Shown: piece by piece, positions 1-12,100 of the stretch
How the letters are laid out: the number at the start of each line of letters is the position of its first letter
How positions within the stretch are numbered: the stretch's first letter is position 1
From: Gracilaria gracilis
Lineage: Eukaryota > Rhodophyta > Florideophyceae > Gracilariales > Gracilariaceae
Reading direction: 5' to 3'
Length of the DNA: 64,000 bases
Assembly: GCA_030374805.1 (NCBI GenBank)
Contig: JARGSG010000183.1
Location: 186,001 to 250,000, forward strand
Position numbers and translations under genes: made by a program
Notes under the pieces: model-generated
Told to the model about the DNA's origin: nothing
Databases searched by the model: none
The model's input: only the letters and a program-made list of their open reading frames with translations

Positions 1-1
1 G

Positions 2-634
2 CAGGTCGCCGCGAACGCCGCGCCCACTGCGCCCGCGCACGCGCCGCCGCCACTTTTCTCTTCGTCATCGTCCAGCCCCACCCGTCGTCGACGCGGTAGT
101 CGCACCGCCGCTGACTCCAACCTGCAGTGCCACATATTTCGCCAGTTCTACTTGCGCCGCGAAAACCCCCGCCTGCACCAGCGTATCCATACTGTCGAAC
201 ACTCCTTCTCATGCCGCTACTGTTTGCATCCATTACCTTTGCAGGGTGCGCTGCGCAACCACGAGAACATACACGTGCAAAATGGCGACACGGCGATTTC
301 TGACAGCTCTATGAACACTTTTTCTGTCGCCGAGCCGTAGCCGTCGTCGTCGTCGTCGGCGCCACCAGCGCGGCCACACGCGCTGTACAGCACGCATGAT
401 GTGGTGCTCATGGACGCGTACTCCTCGCAGCCGTACGGCAGCGCGCTGCCGGGCGCCACTGACGAGTCGCCCCTGGAACAGGAAAGCCACGAATCGTGCT
501 TGGCCGTGGTGGTCACCGGCGTGGATAACCCGCTGTACACCATGTCGCAGGGCGCGGCCGATTGGGGCGCCGATGGTGTGGAGGACCTCATCCCGTCTTC
601 GAGCCCAATCAGCGCAGTAGAAAGTTCGCTGTAG
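2..634 (+). pseudogene. C2H2 zinc-finger protein, 5'-truncated by the window edge, one in-frame stop
   Basis: Frame 2 is open from the window edge. It encodes an Ala/Pro/Ser-rich stretch, an Arg run, then two adjacent zinc-finger units. The second finger is complete (C-x2-C-x12-H-x3-H, about positions 209-275). The first keeps both His residues (HQRIH) but its second Cys is replaced by Phe (CHIF), so it should not bind zinc normally. The linker TVEHSF resembles the usual TGEKPF. A UAG at 338-340 interrupts the frame, but the same frame then stays open for 97 more codons of GC-rich, Ser/acidic sequence to 634. This suggests one gene with a nonsense mutation; a real 340 end cannot be excluded. 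C2H2 proteins are nuclear DNA-binding regulators. The target is unknown, and the start lies outside the window. Confidence 0.6.
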
Positions 635-3600
635 AGGTCCCTGTTTTCACCCGTTGGCGCTCATTGTCTCCATCAAGCCCCACGTCTCGCCGTCTCTTCG
701 CAAGAACTCCCTCGTTCCTGCCTCGATTGCGCTCGCATGGAAGAATCCTCCGCACTTCTTCAAATGTGTGGTATTTGTCTGTGTTCAGGAACTACTATGG
801 TCTCCTATGGGAGTGCGTTTGATGTAGCAACGGCGCTTGTCAACGGGCATAGCAATTAAACCCCATCATGTTCCATCCGGGGGTTTGTATACTGAAGCTA
901 TTTGACTGCAGCCGAGTCGCCGCGTTCGATAGTTGAAAAGGTGAGCTGCAATAACCGATATTTGCTTGCACTTCCTATTGTCCGACGGTAAAGTCCGAGA
1001 TAGTCGTCAAAATGGCGCTCGCCCCCCACACACTCCTCACTCGGCAGATTGCCGTTCACTGGGATATAAGAGCTGAAAATAAAGTTCTACCACCACGCAC
1101 CCAACCGAGACAAGCATCGTATTCATTTCGTTTTCTCTTTGACCTCGAACAGACTTCCTGCCTGCTGCCTTTACATCACTGGCAAATTCTGTGTCGCCCA
1201 AGATGGCGAAAGGGGGGGTTGTACGACTTTCCTCTGGAATCGAAGGCCAGTACAAACCGGAAATGTATGCAAGTCTGCTGTCATGCCAACTGTCCGGGAA
1301 ATTGAAGGCCCCGTGTATAATCTCCTCCTTGAAGTTCCACACCAAGAGATTCGTAACCTCCAATTTCTTCTTGTACGCATTTTAGTATGCATTCGGTACA
1401 TCCACGTCACCGAAGCCTATAACTGGAATTCGGGATCGGATCGTTACTCCAAAAAAATGCATCTCAACGCAGCTCCAGCAGAGCGGTTCTTTTCAACGAT
1501 TTTAGCAGACTCAATCATCTCCTCTTCAGTGGGCCACGATATTCGGAACCATTCATTACATTTTCTTGTTACCATATTATACAGGACACTCATCGATTGG
1601 TTAACCCCGTCAGAAAGAGTTGATGCGTTATGCCAGAAAGCGGACAAAGAGAATATATCACGGCGCCAGACCGCATGTACGACAAACACAACCTCAGCAA
1701 ATCTACGGTGGTAAGCAGAGAGGCACGACCTTTTCCTCGCAACGTAAATCGAAACGAAGATCGTTTAGTCATTTGCTTTTTCTCTTCTGAAAACAATGGT
1801 AGCAGTTCGTTAAAGAAGAGGAAGCGTGTGACGCCGAGAGGGATAACAAACTTTTCATCTATGCAACGGTTCAGAAGGAGTTTCCATGTCGTGCAATTGA
1901 ATCGCGGATGTTGAATTCCAGTTCGTTTGTATTTCTTGGTTACTGTGTATCGTTTTCGAACTCTTTTCTTCTTTCGATTTAGTTGGATTGACAGAACTAG
2001 CCACGCTATGGTGGACACAGTTATAGCAACAACGAATTCTAGTTGGTTTGAGTTCAATGGACACTGTCATGAAGAGCAGTGAGTAGTTGTTGCCACTGGT
2101 AAGCCTTTTCGGTTCTGCTTTTGTTTCCTTTTCGTTGAGTTAAGTTACACGCTTTGTGTGTTTTTACGACGTAAAGACATCGTTGACTTACATATATGGT
2201 GCAACTGAAAAATTGTGGGGATTTCCGCTTACCTCCCACAGTTTCACCATAGTAGTATAGCTAGAGCTTCAGCTGTCTTGCCCTCATTCGCTACGGAAGT
2301 GTAAAAACGAAAGATCTGTGGATTCCCGGATTGCCCTAGTAGGTTGCTGAGGTCAAATAAATGGAGCCGACGCTACGCAGTCTCACGAATCAAACAATGC
2401 AACAAGGGCAGAATCCTCACATGTGAGTGGAGAGACTGTACATTAGTTCTGTCATTTCGGTGCCAACTGTAGTATGGGTGGACGCTTAGAGGATAGAAAG
2501 TGCTTCGGTTTCATGTCCGTAAACGATTCATATTTACCGTAGGCTGCTTTGAGTCTCAAACATACAGGATATTACTAGGAGCGATGCTGGTATTAATGAA
2601 GTGATTAAGGGGGCGGGAGCAGCAGCGAAGATGTGTTGGCCAACAGAGCATACTCTCTTGCTTTGCATATCGTTTCAAACCCCGTTTCACACTCTCGCTT
2701 TCTATCCGATATGACCACAACTCTGATGGCTGCTTGTGACGTTCCAACCACCGTATGAGGTAGTTTGCTACTATGACCGGGCGCACCGAGGGCAGCAGTT
2801 GTGACGCATTTTGTCGACGAATTTCTCGTCACTCTTTTGCTTGCGCCCTTCGTAAAGTCCTTTTTTTGGCGCGAATCATGTTGTTTGCAACGCAATCCAA
2901 GCAGAGCCCCGTGGTGGAGTTTTTGCGTATCTGTTCAGCGCCATTCTGTTATATATCCTCCAAAATTGGGCTACACTGGGTCACTGCCTTCAGCTGCTGA
3001 AGAATTTAAGACGCCAACGCGCTCGGGTTGCTCAGTTTGGGCAGCAACCCACCAGTGTTTGTGCGAATCAGTTCCTTTATCCGTCAACATGAGTGCTCAT
3101 GACATGTGGATCGGCCGCCATGGCGCCGTGCGAGACAAATGCCAACTGCTGAACCGCACGATTAGGATGCTTTGGCTCTCCTCTGTCGCTACTTTGCAGC
3201 CTCTGCAGCCTCTTCGCAATTGCACCCCAAGCGACATCATGGCGTGGAGTTGTTGCAAAATTTGATGTGTCGTTCCTATAACTCCAACAACTTGCATTCG
3301 TGCCGGCGGTCAATTCTGATCAAGATCCAGTCGCTCATCAACCACATCATTCTTGAGAGGCAATCCATCCGGAGCAGCAACTGGAAGAAGCTGTTACGCG
3401 CATGAAAATGAGCAAAGTGACAGAAGATGGCACAACAAAGCCAGCCAAGCTGCAACCGTGGAAAGGCATATGTTTTCCAACCGCATCAAATCACGGCCCA
3501 ATCCGTTTTGAATTCGACCTTTACGCTCTGTCTCGAGGCTCTTCAAGTAAAGAAAATTAAATCACCCTATGGATCTCAACTTCGGTACTGATTTCATGTA

Positions 3601-3640
3601 ATTTTGGTCTTGTTGGTCTTCTGCATATTGTCCATTTGAT
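635..3640. other. No confident gene
   Basis: About 3 kb of mixed-composition DNA. The longest ORF (1139-1714, plus strand, 191 codons, no ATG start) has no recognisable motif. A short ATG ORF at 1630-1914 runs into a splice-donor-like GGTAAGC at about 1709, but no acceptor or downstream exon could be defined. An AATAAA-like signal lies near 1078. Nothing else is supported. Confidence 0.4.
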
Positions 3641-4440
3641 GAAGTGCTTCTACAGCTTGTAGTTGAAGATAAAAACCACCGAAGTTGTGATGCACGCGAC
3701 GCGTTTCGAGAGAAACGGCAAACTGGGGCCTCTGGGATGACTGAGAAGACCGTGAGAAAGGCCCTTCAACATAAGCGAGGGGTACCACACGGCGGGATCG
3801 GAGCGCGGCTGCGCGGGCGGCGGCTGAGGCTGTGTGGATGACTCAAGGACACGGGGCGCACAGATGGGAAAAATGCCGAGGAAAACGGAGAGGCTGGCGC
3901 GGCAGGGGGGAGTGGAGAGAAAGAGGGCGAAAGCCGATGGAGGTTGGTGAGAGAGCGAGTCTTGATGCTGCAGCGCGTCGGTGGAGAAGGTGCATTTGGT
4001 AACGGCTGTCTCGGACTCGTCCACGGAAGAAGCGCGCGCTGTGGCGGGTGTGTGGGGTGGGGTGGGAAGGAAAGCAGTGGGTAGGGGGAGTTGTGGGGAC
4101 GGGAGGATGTGGGCAGTAGGAGCGGGCGTCGGCAGCGAGGGGGGGTGGGGACGGGAGGGCAGCGGAAGCAGGTCTTGGCAGCGACGTTGGCGGCTGGGAC
4201 GGGAAGGCAGCGGTTGAACTTGCGCTTGACGCTTAAGAGCGCGCGAGGGGATTTTGTGCAAGAAGGTGGGCGCGCACGCGCCGACGGTGGCGCGTGTGAG
4301 GGCGTGCACGCGTAAACTCGGAAAAAAGCGTCGAAAGCGGGCTTGGTGAGCTGCAGCGGGCGCCTAGAGGTTTCGCCGCCTGGTGCTCGCTGTGGAACAC
4401 GCATCGGCTAACCGCCGCGGTTGGCCGGCGGTTGAACCGC
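3640..4440. other. Strand-biased G-rich low-complexity tract
   Basis: The plus strand is strongly G-rich (runs of GGGG, GTGGGG, GAGGG) from about 3780 to 4320. It produces long Pro/Ser/Arg ORFs on the minus strand in two frames at once (3650-4309 and 3766-4404). Two overlapping open frames of low-complexity sequence are what compositional bias gives, so I do not call either as a gene. No domain was recognised. Confidence 0.5.
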
Positions 4441-4519
4441 CGTTGCAGCCACAAGCGCCTTTTCTGTTTTCTTAGCCCGCGTAGCACCAATGGTACCGTT
4501 GGTACTTGGCGGCCGCTCA

Positions 4520-4960
4520 TTGCGCGTTGTCGCGCACAAGCACACTAGGCGTTTCGCCGGGCACACGCTTCTCTCTGGCTCGATTATGTGTGGGTGCACG
4601 GGTTTGGCAAGCCGTAAGTCGCTCCTTCCGCTGCGCCGGCCTCAACACCTCCGAAACCTGCACGTGCGGCTACCCAATCATGCACATCATCCACGCCCCT
4701 CCCCAAACCGATGACCTGTGTCTCGCGTCGAGTCGACCCATTCGCGCGTAGACTTATTCTGGGCGCACCACCGAACACACCCCTTTCACTACCACTTTAA
4801 GCCGTCGCAAGACCTTTTCGCCTATATTGCAGCCGCCACCCGAGCTGGTCTCTACGTCAACCTGAGTCCCAGCCCATATGTGTGCGCGAGGTGGCCTGTG
4901 GCGGCTTCTCGTTCTACTTGAAAAACTTGTCCCATGTGCGCTGGCCACCATGGGCTACCG
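4520..4960 (+). pseudogene. GH35 beta-galactosidase N-terminal catalytic fragment, frameshifted
   Basis: Four short segments in successive frames match the order of conserved blocks at the start of glycoside hydrolase family 35: a LLSGSI block (about 4570), W...AGLNTSET (about 4605-4660), then LFWAHHRTHPFHYHF...DLFAYIAAA..AGLYVNL..SPYVCARW (about 4755-4895), then GGFSFYLKN (about 4900-4925). The family normally reads SGSIHY, GLN.IETYVFWN.HE, GLYV.LR.GPYVCAEW and GGFP.WL. GH35 enzymes release terminal beta-galactose, usually in the secretory pathway or apoplast. The Glu in the normal CAEW block is replaced by Arg here. At least three frameshifts and no downstream body show a dead fragment. The block order makes the family assignment fairly firm despite the decay. 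Confidence 0.6.
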
Positions 4961-4969
4961 TGATGCACT

Positions 4970-6060
4970 CAGCAGTGAGGTGCAGGAGTTACAAAGCGGA
5001 AGTGACGATGACTTGTACATACCTAACTAGGACGTCTGACTGCCACGGACTAAACAAGGTGTACTTGACAAACCTCGTAAGACACATCTAAAACATGAGG
5101 CTACTGTCTAATCCCAGTAAGGGCCAAGGGCTCACGATTTTTTTCAGCTTCTTACATATAAAATCGTGCCATTCTCGCAACCTCTCTGCGATCTTACCGT
5201 TGTCTTACAATTAAAGAATGGCTATGTACATGTCTTCGAAACTCAAGGCAATGTTCTCTGTGTTATTTACGCATGAGTAGCTCAGGTGTTGTACCATAGC
5301 TTAAGATCTGTAAGGCTTTACATAACTTTCCATGTTGGAGAAGAGGTCCCTAATCGCAAATTAAAGTCATACATGCCGAGCCAGTGAATCTTATGTGCTT
5401 TGCAGTTATAGTGGTACTAAATTGAGAAGGATATCAGTTGACATTTGTGGCTTTCTGAAGTAGAACGCTGAAGCTAACAATCGGTCTCTCCGCGTCCTTC
5501 GGACCGAGATGCAGTGACCCAGTTATGTACCGCATGCAGTAGAGGGCGAAGGAGACGTAACTCACGCCGTGTTGATACATAAAGGTCTCGAGCTGACGCT
5601 GGGATTGTGACTTGACCAGGTGCACCGTGGCGATGAGTGATACTTCCCTAGGCTCGCATATGAGCGGCTAGAACCAACACCTGAGCCAGCGGTCTCGTCA
5701 TGAAAGCCGTAAAGCGAAGTTTTCAAGATAAACGGCAACATATGAGACAATGGGGACGAATGGGCCGAGACGAGGTGATACGAGGTCCACGTTCGTTACT
5801 ACGGGGTGGCCTATGCAGCCAGCAGCGCCAGGAAACGACGCGCGAATCAACGACGCTGGTGGCACAGACAAATCACAGCAGAGGCGCTGAGGAAAATCAG
5901 CACCCTCACGTGTGAGCTCGAAGGACGGACGCCGTCGGCGAGAGACACGTTGCGCGGCTCAAGCGTCAAGTGAGAGACGTAATAATATCAAAAACGTGGC
6001 ATAAACATTGCCAATTGTGGCCCTGGAGTGGTATGCGCTACTTACTTGGATTACGAAAGG
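4970..6060. other. No confident gene
   Basis: Only short ORFs without recognisable motifs, such as 5700-5915 on the plus strand. No repeat unit was recognised here. Confidence 0.4.
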
Positions 6061-6064
6061 CCCC

Positions 6065-6190
6065 GACGAAGGCGGAGCGAATTCTATGGCTACACCGTGG
6101 ATACAATCAGATCCAAATGCCACATCGCCGGACTGATTTCGCACCTTATTCAATCTTTTGGGATAAATTACCGCCATTTTTTCTAATTGA
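6065..6190 (+). pseudogene. Ty3/gypsy reverse transcriptase relic
   Basis: A short plus-strand segment reads LHRGYNQIQMP followed by TDFAPYS. This resembles the gypsy RT block around the first catalytic Asp (LDL..GYHQI.M......TAF.T..G). The expected Asp is not preserved. No other pol block lies next to it. It abuts the left breakpoint of module A at about 6215. Confidence 0.35.
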
Positions 6191-6214
6191 GCCTAAAACA
6201 ACTGTTCTTAGGGG

Positions 6215-7580
6215 ATTTAGGGGTTTTAGGTGGGAGTATTACGCCTACGCCGGACGCTTCTTCACCTCTATTTCTTTCAGAATGTCGGAAACTATGTTGG
6301 TATCACCATTTCCTTCTTTACCTTCTCCCTGATTTGACTTCGTTTTTTTCCGGATCTTCTCCATGTTCTCCAAATCATGCTCATTTTTTATGGCAGGTTC
6401 TGGTTCGGATAACGTCGCTACAGTCATAACGGGTACGTTCACTGATTATTTCAAAACGAACTTATAGCCTCCATGACCGAGGACAAAAGCAAGTTCGAGA
6501 AACTATCCAATCTCCGAGCAAACGCCATTGATTGGTCTCTGGTAAACGTCTTCAGAACTTTCCATCGTCCCGGTTCGAGAATTGAGAAAAGCTGCTCACT
6601 CACGATAGCCTTTTCGAGGTCGAAAATGAACCCCTTCGCAAGCATTCGGAGGACAGAATCGATGTCTTGGGGCAAATTCCATTCCCACCGGATGAACTCT
6701 GTTTCAGCGACAGGTTTTATTTTGCTATATAGCAGACAATGGTTGTTATCCCCGTGGAAGAACATCTCTGCCCGCATCTCAATCGCTTGAAACTGCGTGT
6801 CCTCGTACATGACTCGGAATGGAAGAACCATGAACTCCACGGTAGAAAATCCAAGGAATTGGCAAAAATAATTCCATGCCTCTTTTTATGAGCTGCATAC
6901 CAAAGCCAACACGCTGAGCTTGAAGTTTCTTCGATATTTTGGACCCTCAAAAAAGGTGTGGAATATCCCTTGTCCCCTCTTTTTCTCTTTTGGCCTACAA
7001 CTGTTTTTCCATGGAAACTTTCTGAATGAGCAATAAAAAAATAATTCTTTGGAAATGTGTGGCAACGACTCTGACGAAAGGGGAGACCACCCGTCCCACT
7101 CGCTTAGGAGGTATAGTCATGGACTTTAAAAACCCGGTCAAAGTCATATTCGTCTGTATTCCTTTAACGTTCACTTCGGTATAAACATTCCAGAAATCCC
7201 TTTCACGCCGGTCGCAATCGCCGTCCATGATGTCCAAGAACCTCGTTGAGAGATTTGGCTGCCGAAAACCCCTTCATCGATAAGACCCGTACTTCACTGT
7301 CAGTAAACGTCGCATGTCCTGGACCCTCAAGAATATAAAAGTAATTATTTACTAGCGGTAGGACGTTGCGAATCTTGATAATGAAATCAACGAACTCGCT
7401 GTGTCCAGCCTTCCTTGGTTGGTCTTCATCTCGCATTTTCGACTCGTAATTATCTTGGATTTCGAAACAAAATGTGACATGCTCATCTCCGGATCCATAT
7501 AGTTCACCAACCGTCATATCGCTTCTTGAGGGTGCTGATGACGCAGAAATTGATGCACTTTGTGGAGCCATTTTATTCAT
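6215..7580 (-). pseudogene. Module A copy of the methyltransferase-SET gene, N-terminal half only
   Basis: The minus strand carries several short ORFs in changing frames. They align in order with the N-terminal half of the module B gene at 44200-47326. Landmarks shared by both are a MAP(Q/H)S start (ATG at 7571 here), an LYGSGDE block, GHSEFVD, NVLPL..NYFYIL.GPGH, QAQRVGFG, WNLPQDID, and an acidic linker GDTNIV. Homology stops near 6215, before the DPPY motif, so this copy has lost both the methyltransferase and SET domains. The ORF has been broken at least four times by frameshifts or stops. It is transcribed away from the 9145 gene, in the same divergent arrangement as module B. The function of the shared N-terminal region is unknown. 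Confidence 0.7.
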
Positions 7581-7983
7581 GCACGGGAAGCGGGTGTGTT
7601 GAGGGTCATGATTTGCATTTTCGGAGCGGATGAAAAAAAACGGCACCGAATGAAAGCCGGTAACGAAGAAAAGAAGACAGCGGACGGGAGACTGCAGCGG
7701 ACGGAAGACTGCAGCGGACGGGAGTCTGCAGCGGACGAGAGACTGCAGCGGGTAGGAGATAACTTCCGACGAGATATGGCTGTGCACGGGAAACAGGAGC
7801 GGTCGAGAGAGGATAACAACTCTTTAGCACGAAAAGGGTTCTTCCCAAACGACAGGTAAATGTGAAAGATTCCTTAGATGCACGTGAAGCCGTAAAGAGG
7901 TGTCAGGGAAAGCTTCGACACTCGAGGGATCCGAAACTTCGTGAATGCAAACATAAGCGCAGAGTTATAAAGAACGGCTGGTA

Positions 7984-8057
7984 GGACAGCGGACTGGGGG
8001 GGCATGGCGCTTCCTCAGTGCTGCGATGAAGCCCCACGACACCCCGGTCTGCTGTCC
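7984..8057. repeat. 74-bp imperfect palindrome (module A)
   Basis: The left arm begins GGACAGCGGACTGG and the right arm ends CCGGTCTGCTGTCC, with a TGGCGCTTC / GAAGCCCCA inner pair. It belongs to the palindrome family that is better preserved at 48855-48927. It lies between the two divergent genes of module A. Confidence 0.8.
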
Positions 8058-8314
8058 TATAAAATATTTTTGATTTCTCTCGAAACGAGCGGATAGAAAA
8101 AGATGATATTTCATATTTTCAACACTTCTCATTCGAGCGACCCCAGCCGCAGGGGTGGCGCTGTATAAAAGCCATTCCCACTCTCCCCCCCCAACACCTT
8201 CCGAGCCCTACCCTCTCCCTGTTCACACTTTTTACCGGGATGTATTCACTTTCTCCCACGACGAAAAGTATGTCTCGGCGACGGAAATAGAAAAATATAT
8301 CTCTGTAGAAGGTG

Positions 8315-8690
8315 GCACACCCTCACGCTTCGTAGCAACGAATAGGAGATCCATTAAATGATATAAAATTATTACATCTTCTATTTGTAAATGGTTTAAA
8401 AGATTTCCTATTCCTATGCTGCTTGTGGAGGTTTTCGCACACCCTCACGCTTCGTAGCGAGGAATAAGACATCCATTAGCTGATATAAAACTAGTACATC
8501 TTCTATTTTTATATCTTGTAATGTATGTCCTATTTCTATGCTGTTCGCGGAGGTTTTCGCACTCCGTCCCTCTTCGTAGCTAAAGATAGGATACCCATCA
8601 TCTCAAATAAAAATAGTACATCTCCTGTTTTCATATGATTCAGAGGATGTCGTATTTCCTATGCTGCTTGCGGAGTTTATCGTATTTTCT
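8315..8690. repeat. 122-bp tandem repeat (module A)
   Basis: The phrase GCACACCCTCACGCTTCGTAG recurs at 8315, 8437 and, mutated, 8559. This is an exact 122-bp period, and a decayed fourth start lies near 8681. Each unit also holds a block close to TACATCTTCTATTTTTATAT and a block close to CTATGCTGCTTGCGGAGG. The same repeat occurs reverse-complemented in module B (48000-48370) and decayed in module C (17150-17400). Confidence 0.75.
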
Positions 8691-8819
8691 CAAAACCATG
8701 TGCCTCAGAATAGGATAGCCATAATAGGTAGTATTAAAGAGGAGGAGGGAAGGAAGTCGTTTGAGTTGCACTCCATGTTCGTTTCACTCTGGGACAGCCG
8801 ATAAGAACTCAAGGCGCAT

Positions 8820-9144
8820 TGGGAAAGCGTAACACGATCGCTGTTCCAGGCTGAGATTAGTGCACCCCAAATTCTATTTATATTTCCATTGCTCAGACAT
8901 TGTTGTAAAAGTGTACTTTACATGTTAGTAGCTTGATGTATCTTTTTAAACGTCCCAAGAGTATGCTACAAAAATTATATTTAGTCACAGTGTATAGTTT
9001 ACACTAATATTGAGCGGACTCGCATCCGTGATGAAGTAGATGGCAAGGAACGGGAGTGGGAGTTACAACTACCTAACCTGTATCGGGAGCATTCTCGACG
9101 GTCGTAAACAACCTTTTTCATTCTATCAGCCGCCTGTGATCGCA
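8820..9144 (+). promoter_or_regulatory. Conserved 5' flank of the rightward module gene
   Basis: The stretch from about 8870 (CCATTGCTCAGACATTGTTG) through the block TAATATTGAGCGGAC (9005) to the ATG at 9145 is conserved in module B (48960-49228) and module C (17850-18106, before the retroelement). Conservation of a non-coding stretch directly before the shared start codon suggests promoter or 5' UTR sequence. A decayed palindrome (GGGAAAGCG...CGCTGTTCC) is visible at about 8820-8850. Confidence 0.5.
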
Positions 9145-12100
9145 ATGCCGCCTCGCAAGCGTAGAAGGGGAAAGGATTGAAGGCGACCAAACCCAAGGAC
9201 AGGGGTGTCAGAAATGCCGGTCCTAATACGAGGGAGAGGAAGGGCAAAGGGCACTACGAAGCGTATAACACCAGCCCGAGCAATGACGAAGAAGCCGCAG
9301 ACAGCTGCTGCCCCGGTAGTGAAAGGCGGATATGCATTCTATTTGTTTGTGGTGATCAAAAAAGAAAAGAGCAGGATGAAAGTGGGAACCGCGATGATAA
9401 GAGGTGTGGGGTCCGCCGGTGGGCCCGGGAAGGCTCTTTGCCGTTCGTTCTGTGGGCATTTTCTAAGTGCCACTGTCTTAGAGGGTAGAGGACGAAGAAG
9501 ACTATAACTCATAGAAGCGCGAAGTACCCTTACCGTTTTCAAGGTCCTAAAGACACGCCAAATATTCTGGGCGAGTTGTTCTGGGCTGGTTTATATGCCT
9601 GAGATGCGTCGATGATAGCCCCAATCGAGATTCCGCAAAGTTCTACTGCAGGGTTCGGGGCTGGGAAGTCTTCCACATCTCAGGCTGAGAAAGTAAAGTA
9701 GTTGCTCTTGAGCTCGAGAAACATGTTGATGAAGCCTCCAAAACTCCAAAAACGTCTTCTGAAGGGACGAGGAAGCCCACGAGAGCGAGCATCAGCATCA
9801 TAGAGGACTCCGACGAAGATGTCGTAGAGGTGTTCCAGATGAGTAAGGCTCTACTGGCTGACCTGGGGGAGGACTTGTTCGATGAAGGAGATAGTTTTCC
9901 GTTGGAGGAGGTAGATAACACCCTGTCGGACAAGAAGATTTCCGTCGCCGACTATGTGCAGCAGAGGTTGACAATGGATATCGAGATGATTGAAATCCCG
10001 AAGAAGACAATACGAAGTGTCAATCTGCGACACAAGGACACGAAGAATGAAATTTCGCAACTTTGGGTGCCTTCCGTATGCAGGGTCGATTGCTGTGGCA
10101 TCTGCAGGGGAGCAGGAAATGAATTAAATAGTTATGGAAGGGGGGAATGTTTGTGCCCGTAACCCTCATAGACGGATATCACCGAATTCTTGTGCTACGA
10201 GACATGCATGGGGAAGGCGGGAAATGGGTGGATATAGTCCGTTCTTTAGAAGTTGTGCTGCGGGGAAGAAAGGGTGGGAAGGCCATGACAGTGAACGAGA
10301 TACTAGGACTCGGCAATCTTTGGAACGAGATGAGTTTGAATGTGCTGAAGATGTCGTTTGCAGACAAAATTCATAGCACGGTATCTTTTGTACAGAACGT
10401 CGTAGACGAGTCACATGTAGATGTGAAGAGCATTACTTTGAAGCAGTTAGTGGTGCTTTGAAGAGAAATTAGGCTATCGGAGACTGCAACGTGCGTCACT
10501 TGACTCTTTACGCGACATTGGCTCCGAAGTTTGTGGAATGTGAGGGGCTTTTGGAGTTCTTTGAGGGGGTGTGTGAGGAGAGTCCAGCCCTGACGTTGAT
10601 GCATGTCTCTAGTGACCTCTTGATGGGTCTCACCGATGAGCAGTTTCGATTTGTCGTACGTTGCTTGCAATGGCATGTGGAACTGAGGTTGTCTTCTTCT
10701 ACGAAAACCGGTCGCTTTGAACACATGAGGAAGTACTTCTTTCAATGTGCCGTAGGTATGTACAACTTATGTGATCTCACTGGGAAGAAGAAGAAGATTA
10801 CTGCTGAAGAAGTATTGCAGACAGTATTCAACTTAGGACAAAAAAATGTATCTGTGATGAAATATCTGGGTATGCGGACGGCAAAAATAGAACTTGGCGG
10901 TGCGAGGCGTTTATGGGACGGGATGGTGTCAAGAAAGGTGTAGACTGCGGGTAACAAGCTTCAAGAAGTTTTCAAAGTATCGCTTCAAACTTCAGAGGAG
11001 GTGAAGGAGGTGGGGGGGAGGCGGTGGAAGTCGTGGGTGTAGGTGATGGTACGTCAACCGCAGCACCTAATGAGACAGAAGAAGCTCCCATGTTGTTGGA
11101 AGCTTCCATGCAGAGGGAAGACCCTGAAGCAGAGCCATCAGGGTTGAGGCGGAGGACACGGAAAAAGATTGTTCCGGGCCGGATGAAAGAGGATTGGGGT
11201 AGCAAGGCTGGGAGCAACAAGAAGAAGAAGAAGAAAAGGAGGTTAATTGGTCTTACTGACGATGAGGATGAGGTAGAAATCCAACCTGCTCAGAAGAGGA
11301 TGAAGAAGGGCACCGTGAAGACCCCTTCTGGAGATATACCAATAGAGTTTGATACTTTATTTAGGAATATGACGAAGCCGGAATTGAAGCAGTTCTTCAA
11401 AGAACAGAAAATATATTTGGTGTCGTCGAGCGAAGATGAAAGTGGTGGCAGTGAGAACGATAGTAGGTTCGTTCAGTACGAGAGAGAAGGGGTGGAGGAA
11501 AGAACGATGCGTGGATTTGAAGATAAGAATCCAGAGAAACCACCGAAAGAGATGAATAAGGCAGGTGAGTGGGCTGGTGGATCGGATATGTCATGGACGA
11601 GTCTGGTGTATGCGCTGCTGAGTGAGTGGCCGGGAGGGAAGAATGCTGTAAAACATCAACACCCATGGATGTAGATGATTCATTTGCGAAAGGAGCACAA
11701 GTTGGGGTGTTTGCGGGTGGTGGATTTAAAAGTGGTCCATCACGCATTGTACTGGCATGCCGCCAGGTAAGTGCAAAAAGAGCTGGGTAGTACGAAACAA
11801 CCAGTTCTTTCGGTGAAGCTCCCGTGGAACGAAAAGCCGTCAGCAAGGGAAGGCGCTCTTTAAATGCCGGAGATGGAGAGGGATGACCTTGCTCGAGAGT
11901 ACTTTGCGATCAAGAGAATCGAGTTGATGGAAAAGAGTTTCTGTGTTTTGAAACAATTTGTAACTGACGAAGGTATGTTAGAGGAGGCAAAGGAGTGGAA
12001 CGTGGTGGTGGATGAGGATGCGATGGAAGAGTTGCTGGAGTTTTTTGAGGAGCACTTTAAGGATCAGCCAGACTTGAAGTTTTAAGAGAACCGAACGAAA

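Noticed and set aside
3650..4404. Two 210-220-codon Pro-rich ORFs on the minus strand
   Set aside because: They overlap in different frames within a strand-biased G-rich tract and have no motifs; composition alone keeps stops away.
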